A DNA stretch of 64,000 nucleotides from Amycolatopsis decaplanina DSM 44594 (GCF_000342005.1 NZ_AOHO01000058.1:310001-374000), one strand, 5' to 3'. Positions 16,546 through 25,595 are shown, counted from the stretch's first letter. Notes: generated by a model not told the origin, from the letters alone. Numbers and translations are program-made.

Positions 16546-17961
16546 CTACTTCACCGCGTCCAGCGCGTTGACACGGCCGTGCCCGTAGTACGAGTTGTCC
16601 TTCGCCGCACCTTCACAGACCGGCGCCGCGGTGCCGCACTCGACCGCGTCGGCCTGATGCTCCAGCAGCCAGGTCAGCAGCCGCGGCGGAGCGTGGCGGT
16701 AGCGGGACGCCAGCAGCGCGGCGACACCGGCGGCGTGCGGGGACGCCATCGAGGTGCCGCACTTGGTGCCGTAGGCGCCGTTGAAGATGGTCGACAGCGG
16801 GCAACCCGCGCCCTGTCCGGCGGGCGGCAGCTGGGCGCGGTCACCGCCGGGGGCGGTCACCTCGATCTGGCCGGCGCCGAAGTTGCTGTAGGACGACTTC
16901 GTGCCCGCATAGCCGATGGCCGAGACGGTCACGACGCCTTCGATCGCCTTCGGCAGGATGCCGCAGCTCGAGTCGACGGGGTGCGGGCGGTTCGGGTCGG
17001 TGGTCTGCTTCGTGACGTCGAAGCCGCTGTTGCCGGCGGCGGCGACGTTCAGCACGCCACGGCCGGTCGAGTAGACCACCGCGCGGCGGACGGCCTCGTA
17101 CGCGGCCGCGTCGCCCGGCTCCTTCGAGCAGTAGAACATGCCCGGGTCGATGTAGTAGCTGTTGTTCGTGACCTGGAAGCGGTGCTTCGCCGCCCACATG
17201 AACCCGCACACCGCGGCCTCGGGGAGGATCAGGCCCTCGTCGTTCACGACCTTCACCGACGCCAGCTTGACGCCGGGCGCGACGCCCGTGAAGCCGCGCT
17301 CGGTGTCCTTGCCCGCGATCGTGCCGGCGACGTGCGTGCCATGGTCGGAGTTGGTGGGCGCCCAGGCGGCGGGCGTGGTGTCGGGGGCGCCGCTGTTGCA
17401 GCCGGCCGACACGTTCGGGTCCAGTGCCGCCTTCAGCGCGGGGTGGGTGGGCTCGATCCCCGAGTCCAGCACGCCGACGGTCACCGAGCGGCTGCCACCG
17501 TAGACCTTGTTCGCCTCGGGAGCCTGGATCGCCCGCATGTCCCACTGCTGGGCCGACAGGTCCTCTTCGACGGCGACGCTGGTGGTCTCTTCGCTTTCCT
17601 TGGTGTCGACCACGGCGGAGCGGGTCGCCCGGGCGGAGGCCGCCGGCGGGAACGCGACGTCACGGCCGCCCGAGTAGGCGCGGAAGACGCCGATCTTCGC
17701 CTGGAAGTCGGCGTTGCGCGAGGTCGCCACCGCGACCCCGATCTCCGGGTAGTACGCGACCTTCTCGCCGCACTTGGCGCGCAGCTCGCTGTCGACCTTG
17801 CGCTCCGGGGTACGCGGGTCGTAGAGCACCACGTAGTTGAACGGCGCGCTCGCGGTGTCGCACTGCGGTGCGGGCGCGGCGCTCGCCGACGGGGCCGCGA
17901 ACACACTTCCCGCCGCCGCCGCGACGAGCGCGGGGACGAGCAGGCGTCTGATCCGGGACAT
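16546..17961 (-). CDS. Secreted subtilisin-like serine protease (S8)
   Basis: A 471-residue preproenzyme. A signal peptide (IRRLLVPALVAAAAGSVFAAPSASA) precedes a propeptide of the inhibitor I9 type (FNYVVLYDPRTPERKVDSEL). The catalytic triad is intact: Asp in VGVLDSGIEPTHP, His in DHGTHVAGTIAG, Ser in GTSMASPHAAGVAALL. The oxyanion Asn is in NVAAAGNSG. There is no C-terminal anchor, so it should be released outside the cell as a general endoprotease. It is transcribed alone, converging on the DUF559-like gene. Confidence 0.93.
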   Translation of the reverse strand: MSRIRRLLVPALVAAAAGSVFAAPSASAAPAPQCDTASAPFNYVVLYDPRTPERKVDSELRAKCGEKVAYYPEIGVAVATSRNADFQAKIGVFRAYSGGRDVAFPPAASARATRSAVVDTKESEETTSVAVEEDLSAQQWDMRAIQAPEANKVYGGSRSVTVGVLDSGIEPTHPALKAALDPNVSAGCNSGAPDTTPAAWAPTNSDHGTHVAGTIAGKDTERGFTGVAPGVKLASVKVVNDEGLILPEAAVCGFMWAAKHRFQVTNNSYYIDPGMFYCSKEPGDAAAYEAVRRAVVYSTGRGVLNVAAAGNSGFDVTKQTTDPNRPHPVDSSCGILPKAIEGVVTVSAIGYAGTKSSYSNFGAGQIEVTAPGGDRAQLPPAGQGAGCPLSTIFNGAYGTKCGTSMASPHAAGVAALLASRYRHAPPRLLTWLLEHQADAVECGTAAPVCEGAAKDNSYYGHGRVNALDAVK

Positions 17962-18039
17962 TCCACCTCCATGATTCGGTGGAGTGAACGTAAGCGAGCC
18001 GGAGCCCGCCCACCACCGTCAAAAGGACGACAAACCTGA

Positions 18040-18294
18040 TCAGGCGTCAGCCTTTTCCGCGTCCCGTGACTTGGCGCCACGAAGCGTGCGCAGACCGATG
18101 AATCCGATGATGGTGCCGAGCACGAACGAGACGACCGTCAGCACCGCGTGCACGATGAAGTAGGCGGTGGGCGAGCCGTCGGCGGCCCAGGCGCGGTCAC
18201 TGTCCCAGAGGTTCTTGGCGAACGTGATCCAGATGATCCACGACCACACGCCGAAACCCAGCAGGAACATCGAAGTACCTCGCGAAATGCGCAT
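18040..18294 (-). CDS. SCO4848-family small membrane protein
   Basis: An 84-residue protein with two hydrophobic segments (about residues 8-27 and 44-68) and a charged C-terminal tail. Sequence and position, divergent from a D-Ala-D-Ala carboxypeptidase gene, match the actinobacterial SCO4848 family, which I recall lying next to SCO4847 carboxypeptidase. Role unknown; the conserved pairing suggests a link to cell-wall enzymes. Confidence 0.85.
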   Translation of the reverse strand: MRISRGTSMFLLGFGVWSWIIWITFAKNLWDSDRAWAADGSPTAYFIVHAVLTVVSFVLGTIIGFIGLRTLRGAKSRDAEKADA

Positions 18295-18337
18295 GCCCCT
18301 GAGTATGCAGCGAGCCCGGCGACGCTACATTGCTCGG

Positions 18338-19570
18338 GTGCACAGCGCTATCTCCCGGTCGCTCCTGGTCCTCGTTTCCGGTGTGCTCGCCCTCGCGGTG
18401 ACGCCGGTGGCCACAGCCGCTCCGAAGCCACCAGCCCAGGCGCAGCCGTGCGCGAACAAGACGACGCCTCCCGCGCCGATCGACACCTCCGAGAAGCCGC
18501 GCCCCGGCGAGGCGGTGCCGGCGCCGTTGCCTGTCCCGCCGGTCCCGGTGGGCGGCGACCGGATGGCCGAATGCGGGCTGGTGCTCCCGAAGCGTGCCCT
18601 GAACCCGCCGGAGGGCGACACCTCCGCGGCATGGGTACTCCAGGACCTCGACAACGGTGACGTCATCGCGGCGAAGGACCCGCACGCCCGCCAGCGGCCG
18701 GCGTCGCTGATCAAGGTCCTTCTCGGACTGGTCGTGGTCACCGAACTCCCGCCGGAGAAGGTCATCACTCCGACCAAAGAGGACGCCGAGCAGGAGTGCA
18801 CCTGCGTCGGCATCGCCGCCGGCGGTCAGTACACAGTGGACCAGCTGTTGCACGGACTGCTGATGCACTCCGGCAACGACGCGGCGCACGCGCTCTCCAC
18901 CGTGCTCGGCGGCACCGACGCCACGGTCGCGAAGATGAACGCGCTGGCCACCCGCATCGGCGCCACGGACACCCGCGCCGCGACGCCGTCCGGGCTCGAC
19001 GGCCCGGGCATGTCGACCTCGGCCTACGACATGAGCTTGATCTTCCACTACGCGATGAAGAAGCCGGAATTCGCGCAGGTGGTCAAGACCAAGAGCTTCG
19101 AAATCCCGCCCACCGCGGGAAAGCCGGTCATCACGATCTACAACGACAACAAGCTCCTCGGCTCCTACCCCGGGTTCATCGGCGGCAAGACCGGCTTCAC
19201 CGACGACGCGCGGCACACCTACGTCGGCGGCGCGCTCCAGAACGGCCACCGGGTCGCGGTCGTGATGCTTCGCGCCGAGCAGCGCCCGACGCGGGTCACG
19301 GAACAGGCCGCGAAGCTCCTCGATTACGGCATCGCGCTGCGCGAGGCCAAGGCCGAACCGGTGGGGCGCATCGAATACCGGTCTCCGGAAACCGCGGACC
19401 CGGCCAAGCCCGCGTCGGACGCCGACGGCGCGGCGAACAGCGGCGCAGCGGCCGCGGCCGAAGACCCGTTCGGGGTGACCGGCTGGATCATCACGCTGGT
19501 CGTCTTCCTGATCATCGTGGCGTCGTTCGTCATCGGTCACCAGCGCAAGAAGGCCATGGCCGGCGAATAG
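18338..19570 (+). CDS. D-alanyl-D-alanine carboxypeptidase (PBP5-like)
   Basis: A 410-residue, membrane-anchored penicillin-binding protein that trims terminal D-Ala from peptidoglycan stem peptides. The signal peptide (SRSLLVLVSGVLALAVTPVATAAP) is followed by a Pro-rich linker. The catalytic motifs are SxxK (ASLIKVL), SxN (HSGND) and KTG (GGKTGFT). A C-terminal helix (GWIITLVVFLIIVASFVIG) plus basic tail keeps it on the membrane. GTG at 18338 is favoured because TACATT at 18326-18331 would place transcription start on it (leaderless); ATG at 18305 is the alternative. Divergent from the SCO4848-like gene. Confidence 0.92.
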   Translation: MHSAISRSLLVLVSGVLALAVTPVATAAPKPPAQAQPCANKTTPPAPIDTSEKPRPGEAVPAPLPVPPVPVGGDRMAECGLVLPKRALNPPEGDTSAAWVLQDLDNGDVIAAKDPHARQRPASLIKVLLGLVVVTELPPEKVITPTKEDAEQECTCVGIAAGGQYTVDQLLHGLLMHSGNDAAHALSTVLGGTDATVAKMNALATRIGATDTRAATPSGLDGPGMSTSAYDMSLIFHYAMKKPEFAQVVKTKSFEIPPTAGKPVITIYNDNKLLGSYPGFIGGKTGFTDDARHTYVGGALQNGHRVAVVMLRAEQRPTRVTEQAAKLLDYGIALREAKAEPVGRIEYRSPETADPAKPASDADGAANSGAAAAAEDPFGVTGWIITLVVFLIIVASFVIGHQRKKAMAGE

Positions 19571-19702
19571 GAGACCCGGAAAGCGAAATCGGCGGACAGC
19601 GGCGGCCGCGACCGCTACCCTTCGGTCTCCACCCGCGCACCGTTCGGGGGACGGTCGTGGGTGTCCCCGATTTCAGGTACTCATTTCCGAGGTGTTTCTT
19701 CC

Positions 19703-19939
19703 ATGCAGAGATTCGCGTTCTTGTTCATCCTGCTCGGTTTCGGCTCGGTCGCGCTGACCTACACCGACCGTCAGTTCATCCTGTTGATGTGGGCCGAGGA
19801 CTACCAGCCGGTGCTCGGCATCGTCGTCGGCGTGCTCGGTGTGGCCATGCTCGTCGCGGGCCTCGTCCGCGACAAGAAGGCCGCGCAGGCGCAGCCGGCA
19901 CCGGTCGCGCGGCAGGCTCCGCAGGAGCCCGGCCGGTAA
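19703..19939 (+). CDS. Small two-helix membrane protein
   Basis: A 78-residue hypothetical protein with two predicted membrane helices (RFAFLFILLGFGSVALTY and VLGIVVGVLGVAMLVAGLV) and a short Pro/Ala-rich cytoplasmic tail. The ATG at 19703 has GAGG upstream; an in-frame GTG at 19661 would add 14 residues without obvious features. It ends one base before the convergent YihY-like gene's stop. No family recognised. Confidence 0.65.
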   Translation: MQRFAFLFILLGFGSVALTYTDRQFILLMWAEDYQPVLGIVVGVLGVAMLVAGLVRDKKAAQAQPAPVARQAPQEPGR

Positions 19940-19940
19940 G

Positions 19941-20963
19941 TCACGACTTTCTGCGACCGAACCAGCCCAAAAGCGCGCCGGTCGCGAAAGCCCCGCCGAC
20001 GGCCGCGGTGCCCGGCCCCTGCTGGACGGTCACCCTCGGGTGGATCAGCACCGGGGCCGGCGGCTCGATGACCGTCTGCTGGTTCTCCTTCGCTGTCGCT
20101 GTCCACGCGGTGACGAACAACAGGAACCGCGAAACGAGGTTCGCGAACACGAGCAGACCGATCACGGGGCCGAACAACGTGAACGCCGGTGATTTCGTGA
20201 CACTGCCGAGGTAGACGGTCGCGGCCTGCTGGAGCACGACGAACCCGACCGCGGCGAAGATCGCGCCCTTGACCGCGCTGCGCAGCGCGACATGCTCACG
20301 AGGCAGCCTCGCGATGACCCACAGGAAGACCAAGGTGTTCGCGAGCAGTCCGAGCAGGATCGTCGCGACCTTCAACAGGAACACGGCCCAGGTCTGGTTC
20401 TCGAGGCCGACCAGTTCGAGCAGGAACCGCCCGACGCCGCTGCCCGCGGCGGTGAGGCCGAACGAGATCACCAGCGCGACACCGAGCCCGACGAGTGACA
20501 GCAGGTCCTTGATGGTGGTCGAAACCAGTGGGAGCTTCTGCTTTTCCTGACCCCATTGAGCGGTCAGCGCGTCTCGTAGGTTCGACATCCAGCCGACGCC
20601 CGAGTACAGGGCGAGCAGGAGACCGAACACCCCGATACCGCCGCCGGAGTCCAGCGCCGCCTTGATGATGCTGCCGACGAGATCGCTCAATCCCTCCGGG
20701 ACCGACTTCTTGATGCCGTCGACGAGCTGGTTCGTCACCACCTGGTCGCCCGCCAGCACGATCTTGATGATCGCGAAGGCGACCATCAAGATCGGGATCA
20801 CCGAAAGCACACTGAAGTAGGTGATGGCGGCGGCGTAGTGGTTGCCGTAGCGCTCGGTGAAGGCGTCGTTGGCCCGGATGAGGTGATCGAGCCAGCCGTA
20901 CTTCCGCCTCAAGCGCGGTAACAGCTTGTCCTCTTCCGGCTTCGCGCCGTCATCTTTCGCCAC
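19941..20963 (-). CDS. YihY/BrkB-family inner membrane protein
   Basis: A 340-residue integral membrane protein with six hydrophobic segments. The family start is recognisable as NHYAAAITYFSVLSVIPILMVAFA, followed by a helix near YSGVGWMSNLRDALTAQWG and ARLPREHVALRSAVKGAIFAAVGF. Often annotated ribonuclease BN in error; the real role is unknown, probably transport or envelope related. The C-terminal 40 residues are Pro/Ala rich. It lies next to trpS on the same strand with a 41-base gap. Confidence 0.9.
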   Translation of the reverse strand: MAKDDGAKPEEDKLLPRLRRKYGWLDHLIRANDAFTERYGNHYAAAITYFSVLSVIPILMVAFAIIKIVLAGDQVVTNQLVDGIKKSVPEGLSDLVGSIIKAALDSGGGIGVFGLLLALYSGVGWMSNLRDALTAQWGQEKQKLPLVSTTIKDLLSLVGLGVALVISFGLTAAGSGVGRFLLELVGLENQTWAVFLLKVATILLGLLANTLVFLWVIARLPREHVALRSAVKGAIFAAVGFVVLQQAATVYLGSVTKSPAFTLFGPVIGLLVFANLVSRFLLFVTAWTATAKENQQTVIEPPAPVLIHPRVTVQQGPGTAAVGGAFATGALLGWFGRRKS

Positions 20964-21004
20964 CGTCGAACGTTAACCACACCGCGACGACCTCGCAGCG
21001 CGAA

Positions 21005-22024
21005 TCAGCCTGCCGGGGGAAGGAACCCGATGTTCTCGTAGACGTTCCGCAAAGTCACCGAAGCGACTTCCCTGGCCCGTTGCGCACCGAGCGCCAAGAC
21101 CTTGTCGAGCTCGGCGACGTCATCCAGATAGGACTGGACGCGCTCCTGCACCGGTGTGACCCACTCGACGAACGCCTCCGCGACACCCTTCTTCAGATCG
21201 CCGTAGCCCTTGCCCTCATACGAGTTCTGAAGTTCGGCGACCGGCTGGTCGGTCAGCGCGGAGAGGATCGTCAGCAGGTTCGAGACGCCCGGCTTGTTCT
21301 CGGCGTCGAAGACGATCTCGCGGCCGGTGTCCGTGACCGCCGAGCGCACCTTCTTCGCCGACTTCTTCGGGTCTTCGAGCAACTCGATGAGGCCGTTGCC
21401 GGTCGACGAGGACTTGCTCATCTTCGCGGTCGGGTCCTGCAGGTCGTAGATCTTCGCCGTGTCCTTGACGATATGCGGCTCCGGCACGGTGAAGGTCTTG
21501 CCGTAGCGGTTGTTGAACCGCTGCGCGAGGTTGCGCGTCAGCTCCAGATGCTGCCGCTGGTCCTCACCGACGGGGACCTCGTTCGCCTGGTACAGCAGGA
21601 TGTCGGCGGCCTGCAGGACCGGGTACGTGAAAAGGCCGACGCTGGCGCGATCCGTGCCCTGCTTCGCGGCCTTGTCCTTGAACTGCGTCATCCGGCTCGC
21701 TTCGCCGAATCCCGTCTGGCACTCCAGCACCCAGCCCAGCTGGGCATGCTCGGGCACCTGGCTCTGGACGAACAGCGCGCTGCGGGCCGGGTCAACGCCG
21801 AGCGCGAGCAGCTGCGCGGCCGAGCGGCGCGTGCGATCGCGCAGCACCTTCGGATCCTGCTCGACGGTGATCGCGTGCAGATCGACGACCATGTAGAAGG
21901 TGTCGTGGGTGTCCTGCAGCCGCACCCATTGCCGCAGCGCACCCAGGTAGTTGCCCAGGTGGAACGAGTCGGCGGTCGGCTGGATCCCGGAGAGCACGCG
22001 CGGGCGCTTCTGTTCGTCGGACAC
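21005..22024 (-). CDS. trpS: Tryptophanyl-tRNA synthetase
   Basis: A 339-residue class I aminoacyl-tRNA synthetase charging tRNA-Trp. The HIGH-like motif is SFHLGNYLG near residue 21 after the family start SGIQPTAD. The KMSKS loop is present exactly (KMSKSSSTG, about residue 200). GEDQRQHLELTRNLAQRFN is the typical dimer/substrate segment. Length is normal and the gene appears to be a single housekeeping copy upstream of the YihY gene. Confidence 0.97.
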   Translation of the reverse strand: MSDEQKRPRVLSGIQPTADSFHLGNYLGALRQWVRLQDTHDTFYMVVDLHAITVEQDPKVLRDRTRRSAAQLLALGVDPARSALFVQSQVPEHAQLGWVLECQTGFGEASRMTQFKDKAAKQGTDRASVGLFTYPVLQAADILLYQANEVPVGEDQRQHLELTRNLAQRFNNRYGKTFTVPEPHIVKDTAKIYDLQDPTAKMSKSSSTGNGLIELLEDPKKSAKKVRSAVTDTGREIVFDAENKPGVSNLLTILSALTDQPVAELQNSYEGKGYGDLKKGVAEAFVEWVTPVQERVQSYLDDVAELDKVLALGAQRAREVASVTLRNVYENIGFLPPAG

Positions 22025-22187
22025 GCCCGGATTCTGTCAGGCCACGCCGCGGCGGGTCATCCGGCCTCGCCCCGGCCGAACGGCCTAAACGGTTAAACGC
22101 CACATACTTCCGACGGTTCTGGGCACGGTGTCCGATTCCTAGCGTTCATGGCACCGGATCTTCCGGCCACACCGAAGGAGAACCCAG

Positions 22188-22934
22188 ATGAAGGCACGAT
22201 CCCTGCTGATGGGCTTGGCCATCGCGGCTGCGGCCGTGTTCACGCTCCCCGGAGTCGCGGCGGCGGCCGAGCCCACCGGCGGCGTCCAGCCGAACATCGT
22301 CGGCGGCGGCAACGCGACCCAGGTCTACTCGTTCATGGTGTCCCAGCAGTCGAGCTCCGGTGGGCACCAGTGTGGTGGCTCACTGATCAGCTCGACCTGG
22401 GTGGTCACCGCGAAGCACTGTGGAACGCCGTACCAGGTGCGCGTCGGGACCACGAACCGCACCAGCGGCGGCACCGTGGCCCGCGTGGCCCAGCGGATCG
22501 CCCACCCGAGCGCCGACCTGGCGCTGCTGCGGCTCTCGACGTCGGTTTCGCAGGCGCCGGTCACGATCGCCGACTCGTCCGGGGCCGTCGGCACCGCGAC
22601 GCGGATCATCGGCTGGGGCCAGACCTGCGCCCCGCAGGGCGCCTGTGGAGCCCCGATCACCCTGCAGGAGCTGAACACCTCGATCGTCGCAGACAGCCGG
22701 TGCCTCGGCATCAACGGCGCCAGCGAGATCTGCACCAACAACCCCAACGGGAACTCGGGTGCCTGCTACGGCGACTCGGGCGGCCCGCAGGTGAAGCAGG
22801 TCAACGGTGTCTGGCAGCTGGTCGGCGCCACCAGCCGCGCCGGGAACAACAGCAGCACCTGCGCGACCGGGCCGTCGATCTACGTGGACGTCCCCTACTT
22901 CCGCAGCTGGATCCGCACCAACGCCGGCGTCTGA
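22188..22934 (+). CDS. Secreted trypsin-like serine protease (S1A)
   Basis: A 248-residue preproprotease. After the signal peptide (MKARSLLMGLAIAAAAVFTLPGVAAAAE) the chain begins with a short propeptide and NIVGGGNAT, the usual IVGG activation site. The triad is His in VVTAKHCG, Asp in SADLALLRL, and Ser in CYGDSGGPQV. Paired cysteines suggest three disulfides. The Lys before the catalytic His (TAKHC rather than TAAHC) is common in streptomycete-type enzymes. ATG at 22188 has GAAGGAGA upstream. An exported protein-degrading enzyme. Confidence 0.95.
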   Translation: MKARSLLMGLAIAAAAVFTLPGVAAAAEPTGGVQPNIVGGGNATQVYSFMVSQQSSSGGHQCGGSLISSTWVVTAKHCGTPYQVRVGTTNRTSGGTVARVAQRIAHPSADLALLRLSTSVSQAPVTIADSSGAVGTATRIIGWGQTCAPQGACGAPITLQELNTSIVADSRCLGINGASEICTNNPNGNSGACYGDSGGPQVKQVNGVWQLVGATSRAGNNSSTCATGPSIYVDVPYFRSWIRTNAGV

Positions 22935-22958
22935 TCCGGCTCCCGCGTCACCCCACCG

Positions 22959-23234
22959 TCCCCGGGGACGACGCGGGCCCAGCCGGTTCAGCAAGGAACC
23001 GTGCGGAAGTTCGAAGAGCCGCTCCAGCAGCGCGACCGCCTTCAGGGAGTCGCACCGCTCGGGGCGGCTTCTTCCTGTCCGCCAGTAGCTCAAGGTCGCG
23101 ACACTGACCCGGACCCCTTGCTGGGCGAGCCGGTGCCGGATCCGGTCGAGCCCGAGACCGCTGTCCGTGATCGCCCGGTCCAAGGCACGGGGGAAGGGGT
23201 CACCGGGCCGGCTGCGACGCCGCGTCACCGTCAT
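22959..23234 (-). pseudogene. N-terminal remnant of an XRE-type regulator
   Basis: About 92 residues from ATG 23234 read like the N-terminus of an actinobacterial helix-turn-helix regulator (ALDRAITDSGLGLDRIRHRL and VSVATLSYWRTGRSRPER). Beyond about 22959 the frame loses sense, becoming Arg/Ala-rich antisense to the trypsin gene. The missing C-terminal portion implies a truncated gene, perhaps cut when the protease segment arrived. It could still make a fusion protein, but I think not. Confidence 0.5.
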
Positions 23235-23314
23235 GGACCCGAGCGTGGCGATCAGCGGGCGGCTAAACAATCCGGGCCGGACTAGGTGTACCTACCCAAG
23301 AAATCCGCCGACCT

Positions 23315-23376
23315 GCGTTTAGCCCCCTAATCGCGATCCCGGGCGCGCGTCGCGTTCAGCGGGCTAAACGCGATCC
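23315..23376. repeat. Two dispersed palindromic repeats
   Basis: Copies of the GCGTTTAGC...CGCGATCC element at 23315-23339 (CCCCC centre, identical to the first copy near 4.2 kb, including the ACCT flank) and 23352-23376 (GGG centre, with one T-to-C change). Confidence 0.8.
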
Positions 23377-23394
23377 GGGCCGGGGAGGCGCAGG

Positions 23395-23748
23395 TCAGGG
23401 GCGCTGCTGGCGGGTGAGGGCGTCGTCCGCCAGCACCGCCTCGGCCATCGCGGCGACGTGCGGGGTGGCGGGCTGGGCCGGGGCGACGGGAGCAGGGGCG
23501 ACCGCCGCCGCGCGAGCCTTCCGGCGCTGACGGAACACACCGAAGGCCATGCCGACGATGCCGAGCGCGACGGCGATCAGGCCGACCGGCCCCAGAAGAC
23601 CGAACGCCATCTCCGAGCGCGACGTCGAGTCCGCGGCCGACGCCGGGACGGCGCCCGCGACGAGCAGCGCGACCGGGATCGCGACGACCGCCGCGGCCCT
23701 GGCCGCGGGCAGGGACGATCGCATCAGGAGATGAACTGGGTTCCGCAC
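23395..23748 (-). CDS. Small exported membrane protein, hypothetical
   Basis: A 117-residue protein: signal peptide (ARAAAVVAIPVALLVAGAVPASAAD), a short outside part, a second hydrophobic helix (LLGPVGLIAVALGIVGMAFGVF), basic stop-transfer RQRRKAR, and an Ala/Pro-rich cytoplasmic tail. GTG 23748 is preceded by GGGAGG at a good distance. No family or function recognised. Confidence 0.7.
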   Translation of the reverse strand: MRNPVHLLMRSSLPAARAAAVVAIPVALLVAGAVPASAADSTSRSEMAFGLLGPVGLIAVALGIVGMAFGVFRQRRKARAAAVAPAPVAPAQPATPHVAAMAEAVLADDALTRQQRP

Positions 23749-24125
23749 CGGAGTGCCTCCCGTGACGTGACTTTGCCGAACCGGAACGCTAACCCGAACG
23801 AGTGAGCATTTCCAGGTTACTGGTCAAAAAACTACCGAGCGTGTCAAGACCTGTGAGTTCTGATCAACTCGGGGCACGAGACTAGCCCCTCACAAGGGGG
23901 GTCTTTCGAGCACCCCTCTCCTCAGAGTTGCCGTACGCGAAATCGGTTTCCGACAAAACCGGACAGGGGTTAGGCCATTCGACTGTCACACGCGGCCGAA
24001 CAGGCCCGATCCGACTTTCCCCGGTTGGTTTCTTGTCCGCAATGGTCTATACCTGTTGGCCATACCCCTTAAAAGGTATAGACCAATAACTCCCTGCCTG
24101 GTCCCCTCGTACGAAGGAGCCACCG
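23749..24125. other. 377-bp intergenic region upstream of the chitinase gene
   Basis: No gene is seen here. It holds the divergent promoters of the hypothetical membrane protein and the chitinase, including the 12-bp inverted pair at 24043-24085. The part around 23760-23990 is less GC-rich than its surroundings, as expected of promoter DNA. Confidence 0.6.
24043..24085. promoter_or_regulatory. Paired DasR-like operators of the chitinase gene
   Basis: TGGTCTATACCT (24043-24054) and its exact reverse complement AGGTATAGACCA (24074-24085) flank a 19-bp spacer about 40 bp before the chitinase start. Each half resembles the dre consensus (TGGTCTAGACCA) bound by DasR, the GntR-type N-acetylglucosamine regulator of streptomycete chitinase genes. 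Binding is inferred, not shown. Confidence 0.7.
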
Positions 24126-25013
24126 ATGTCTCTTCGACGTATTGTCGCGGCGGTCGCCGCCACCTTCGCCGCCACCACGGTCGCCGTGGTCGTCCCGACC
24201 CAGTCCGCCTCCGCCGCGGACTGCGTGGCGCCGTGGAACGCGAGCTCGGTCTACTGGGGCGGCAACACCGCGTCCTACAACGGACACAACTGGTCCGCGA
24301 AGTGGTGGACGCAGAACGAAACCCCCGGTACAGCCCAGGTCTGGGCCGATCAGGGCGCCTGCGGCGGTGGTACGACCAACCCGCCGAACCCATCCGGCTT
24401 CGTGGTCAGCGAGACCCAGTTCAACCAGATGTTCCCGAGCCGGAACCCCTTCTACACCTACAACGGCCTGGTCACCGCCCTGAGCGCGTACCCGGCCTTC
24501 GCGGGCACGGGCAGCGACACCGTGAAGAAGCAGGAAGCCGCGGCCTTCCTGGCGAACGTCAGCCACGAGACCGGTGGCCTGGTCCATATCGTCGAACAGA
24601 ACGAGGCCAACTACCCGCACTACTGCGACACGAGCCAGTCCTATGGCTGCCCGGCGGGCAACGCCGCGTATTACGGCCGCGGCCCGATCCAGCTGAGCTG
24701 GAACTTCAACTACAAGGCCGCCGGCGACGCACTGGGCCTGCCCCTGCTGACCAACCCGTGGCTGGTGCAGAACGACGCGGCGGTCGCGTGGAAGACCGGC
24801 ATCTGGTACTGGATGACCCAGAACGGCCCCGGCACGATGACCCCGCACAACGCGATGGTCGACAGCCGCGGCTTCGGCGAGACCATCCGCAGCATCAACG
24901 GGAGCATCGAGTGCAACGGCGGCAACCCCGCCCAGGTGCAGAGCCGCGTGAGCAAGTACCAGCAGTTCACCGGCATCCTCGGCGTCGATCCCGGCGGCAA
25001 CCTGTACTGCTGA
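24126..25013 (+). CDS. Secreted chitinase, GH19 with chitin-binding domain
   Basis: A 295-residue exported enzyme. The signal peptide ends at SASAAD. Residues about 32-80 form a CBM5/12-type chitin-binding module rich in Trp (VYWGGNTASYNGHNWSAKWW). A Gly/Thr/Pro linker leads to the GH19 catalytic domain. NVSHETGG holds the catalytic acid Glu, and AYYGRGPIQLSWNFNYKAAG and WKTGIWYWMT are strongly conserved with streptomycete ChiC-type enzymes. It hydrolyses chitin for carbon/nitrogen and can act on fungal walls. Probable DasR control (24043-24085); terminator hairpin right after. Confidence 0.96.
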   Translation: MSLRRIVAAVAATFAATTVAVVVPTQSASAADCVAPWNASSVYWGGNTASYNGHNWSAKWWTQNETPGTAQVWADQGACGGGTTNPPNPSGFVVSETQFNQMFPSRNPFYTYNGLVTALSAYPAFAGTGSDTVKKQEAAAFLANVSHETGGLVHIVEQNEANYPHYCDTSQSYGCPAGNAAYYGRGPIQLSWNFNYKAAGDALGLPLLTNPWLVQNDAAVAWKTGIWYWMTQNGPGTMTPHNAMVDSRGFGETIRSINGSIECNGGNPAQVQSRVSKYQQFTGILGVDPGGNLYC

Positions 25014-25026
25014 TCCTTCCAGGGAA

Positions 25027-25073
25027 CTGAAGGGGCCCTTCACCGCATGTGACGCGGCGAAGGGCCCCTTCAG
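25027..25073. terminator. Bidirectional hairpin between chitinase and MarR genes
   Basis: 15-bp perfect stem, 25027-25041 with 25059-25073 (CTGAAGGGGCCCTTC), between convergent genes. Confidence 0.8.
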
Positions 25074-25075
25074 CT

Positions 25076-25573
25076 TTAGTCGAGGGACGCCAGCAGCCGG
25101 CGCAGCGAAGCGTCCAGGACGCCGAGGTCCTCGCCCAGCGGCGAGAGCAGCTTCGCGACGTTCGCCGTGTGCTCGGTCATCGCGGCGTCGACGACTTCGA
25201 ACCCGCGCTCGGTCAGCGTGACCCGGAAGCTGCGCCGGTCTTCAGGATCCAGCGCCCGTTCGACCAGCCCCGCCGACTCCAGCCTGTCGATCCGGCTCGT
25301 CATCCCGGCCCTGGACATCATCAGCGTGGCGGACAGCTCGGACGGGGTCAGCGTGTACGGCTTCCCGGACCGCCTGAGTGCCGCGAGCACGTCGAACTCC
25401 CCTTGTTTCAAGCCGTGTTTCGCGAACACGGCTTCCACCATCGGCGTGGTCAGCATCGCTACGCGGCCGAGGCGCCCGGCGACCCCGATCGCGGTCAAGT
25501 CCAGTTCCGGCCGCTCGCGCTGCCACGCGCCCACGACCGCGTCGATCGCGTCCACGTTTTGTTCTTCGCTCAC
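25076..25573 (-). CDS. MarR-family transcriptional regulator
   Basis: A 165-residue winged-helix regulator. The helix-turn-helix lies around GEFDVLAALRRSGKPYTLTPSELSATLMMSRAGMTSRIDRLE and is followed by the wing LVERALDPEDRRSFRVTLTERG, the classic MarR wing sequence. Flanking helices form the dimer. It is divergent from a cupin gene, and the short shared region holds a perfect inverted repeat that this protein probably binds. The ligand is unknown. Confidence 0.93.
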   Translation of the reverse strand: MSEEQNVDAIDAVVGAWQRERPELDLTAIGVAGRLGRVAMLTTPMVEAVFAKHGLKQGEFDVLAALRRSGKPYTLTPSELSATLMMSRAGMTSRIDRLESAGLVERALDPEDRRSFRVTLTERGFEVVDAAMTEHTANVAKLLSPLGEDLGVLDASLRRLLASLD

Positions 25574-25595
25574 GGCCGCAGTCTATTCGACGGGA

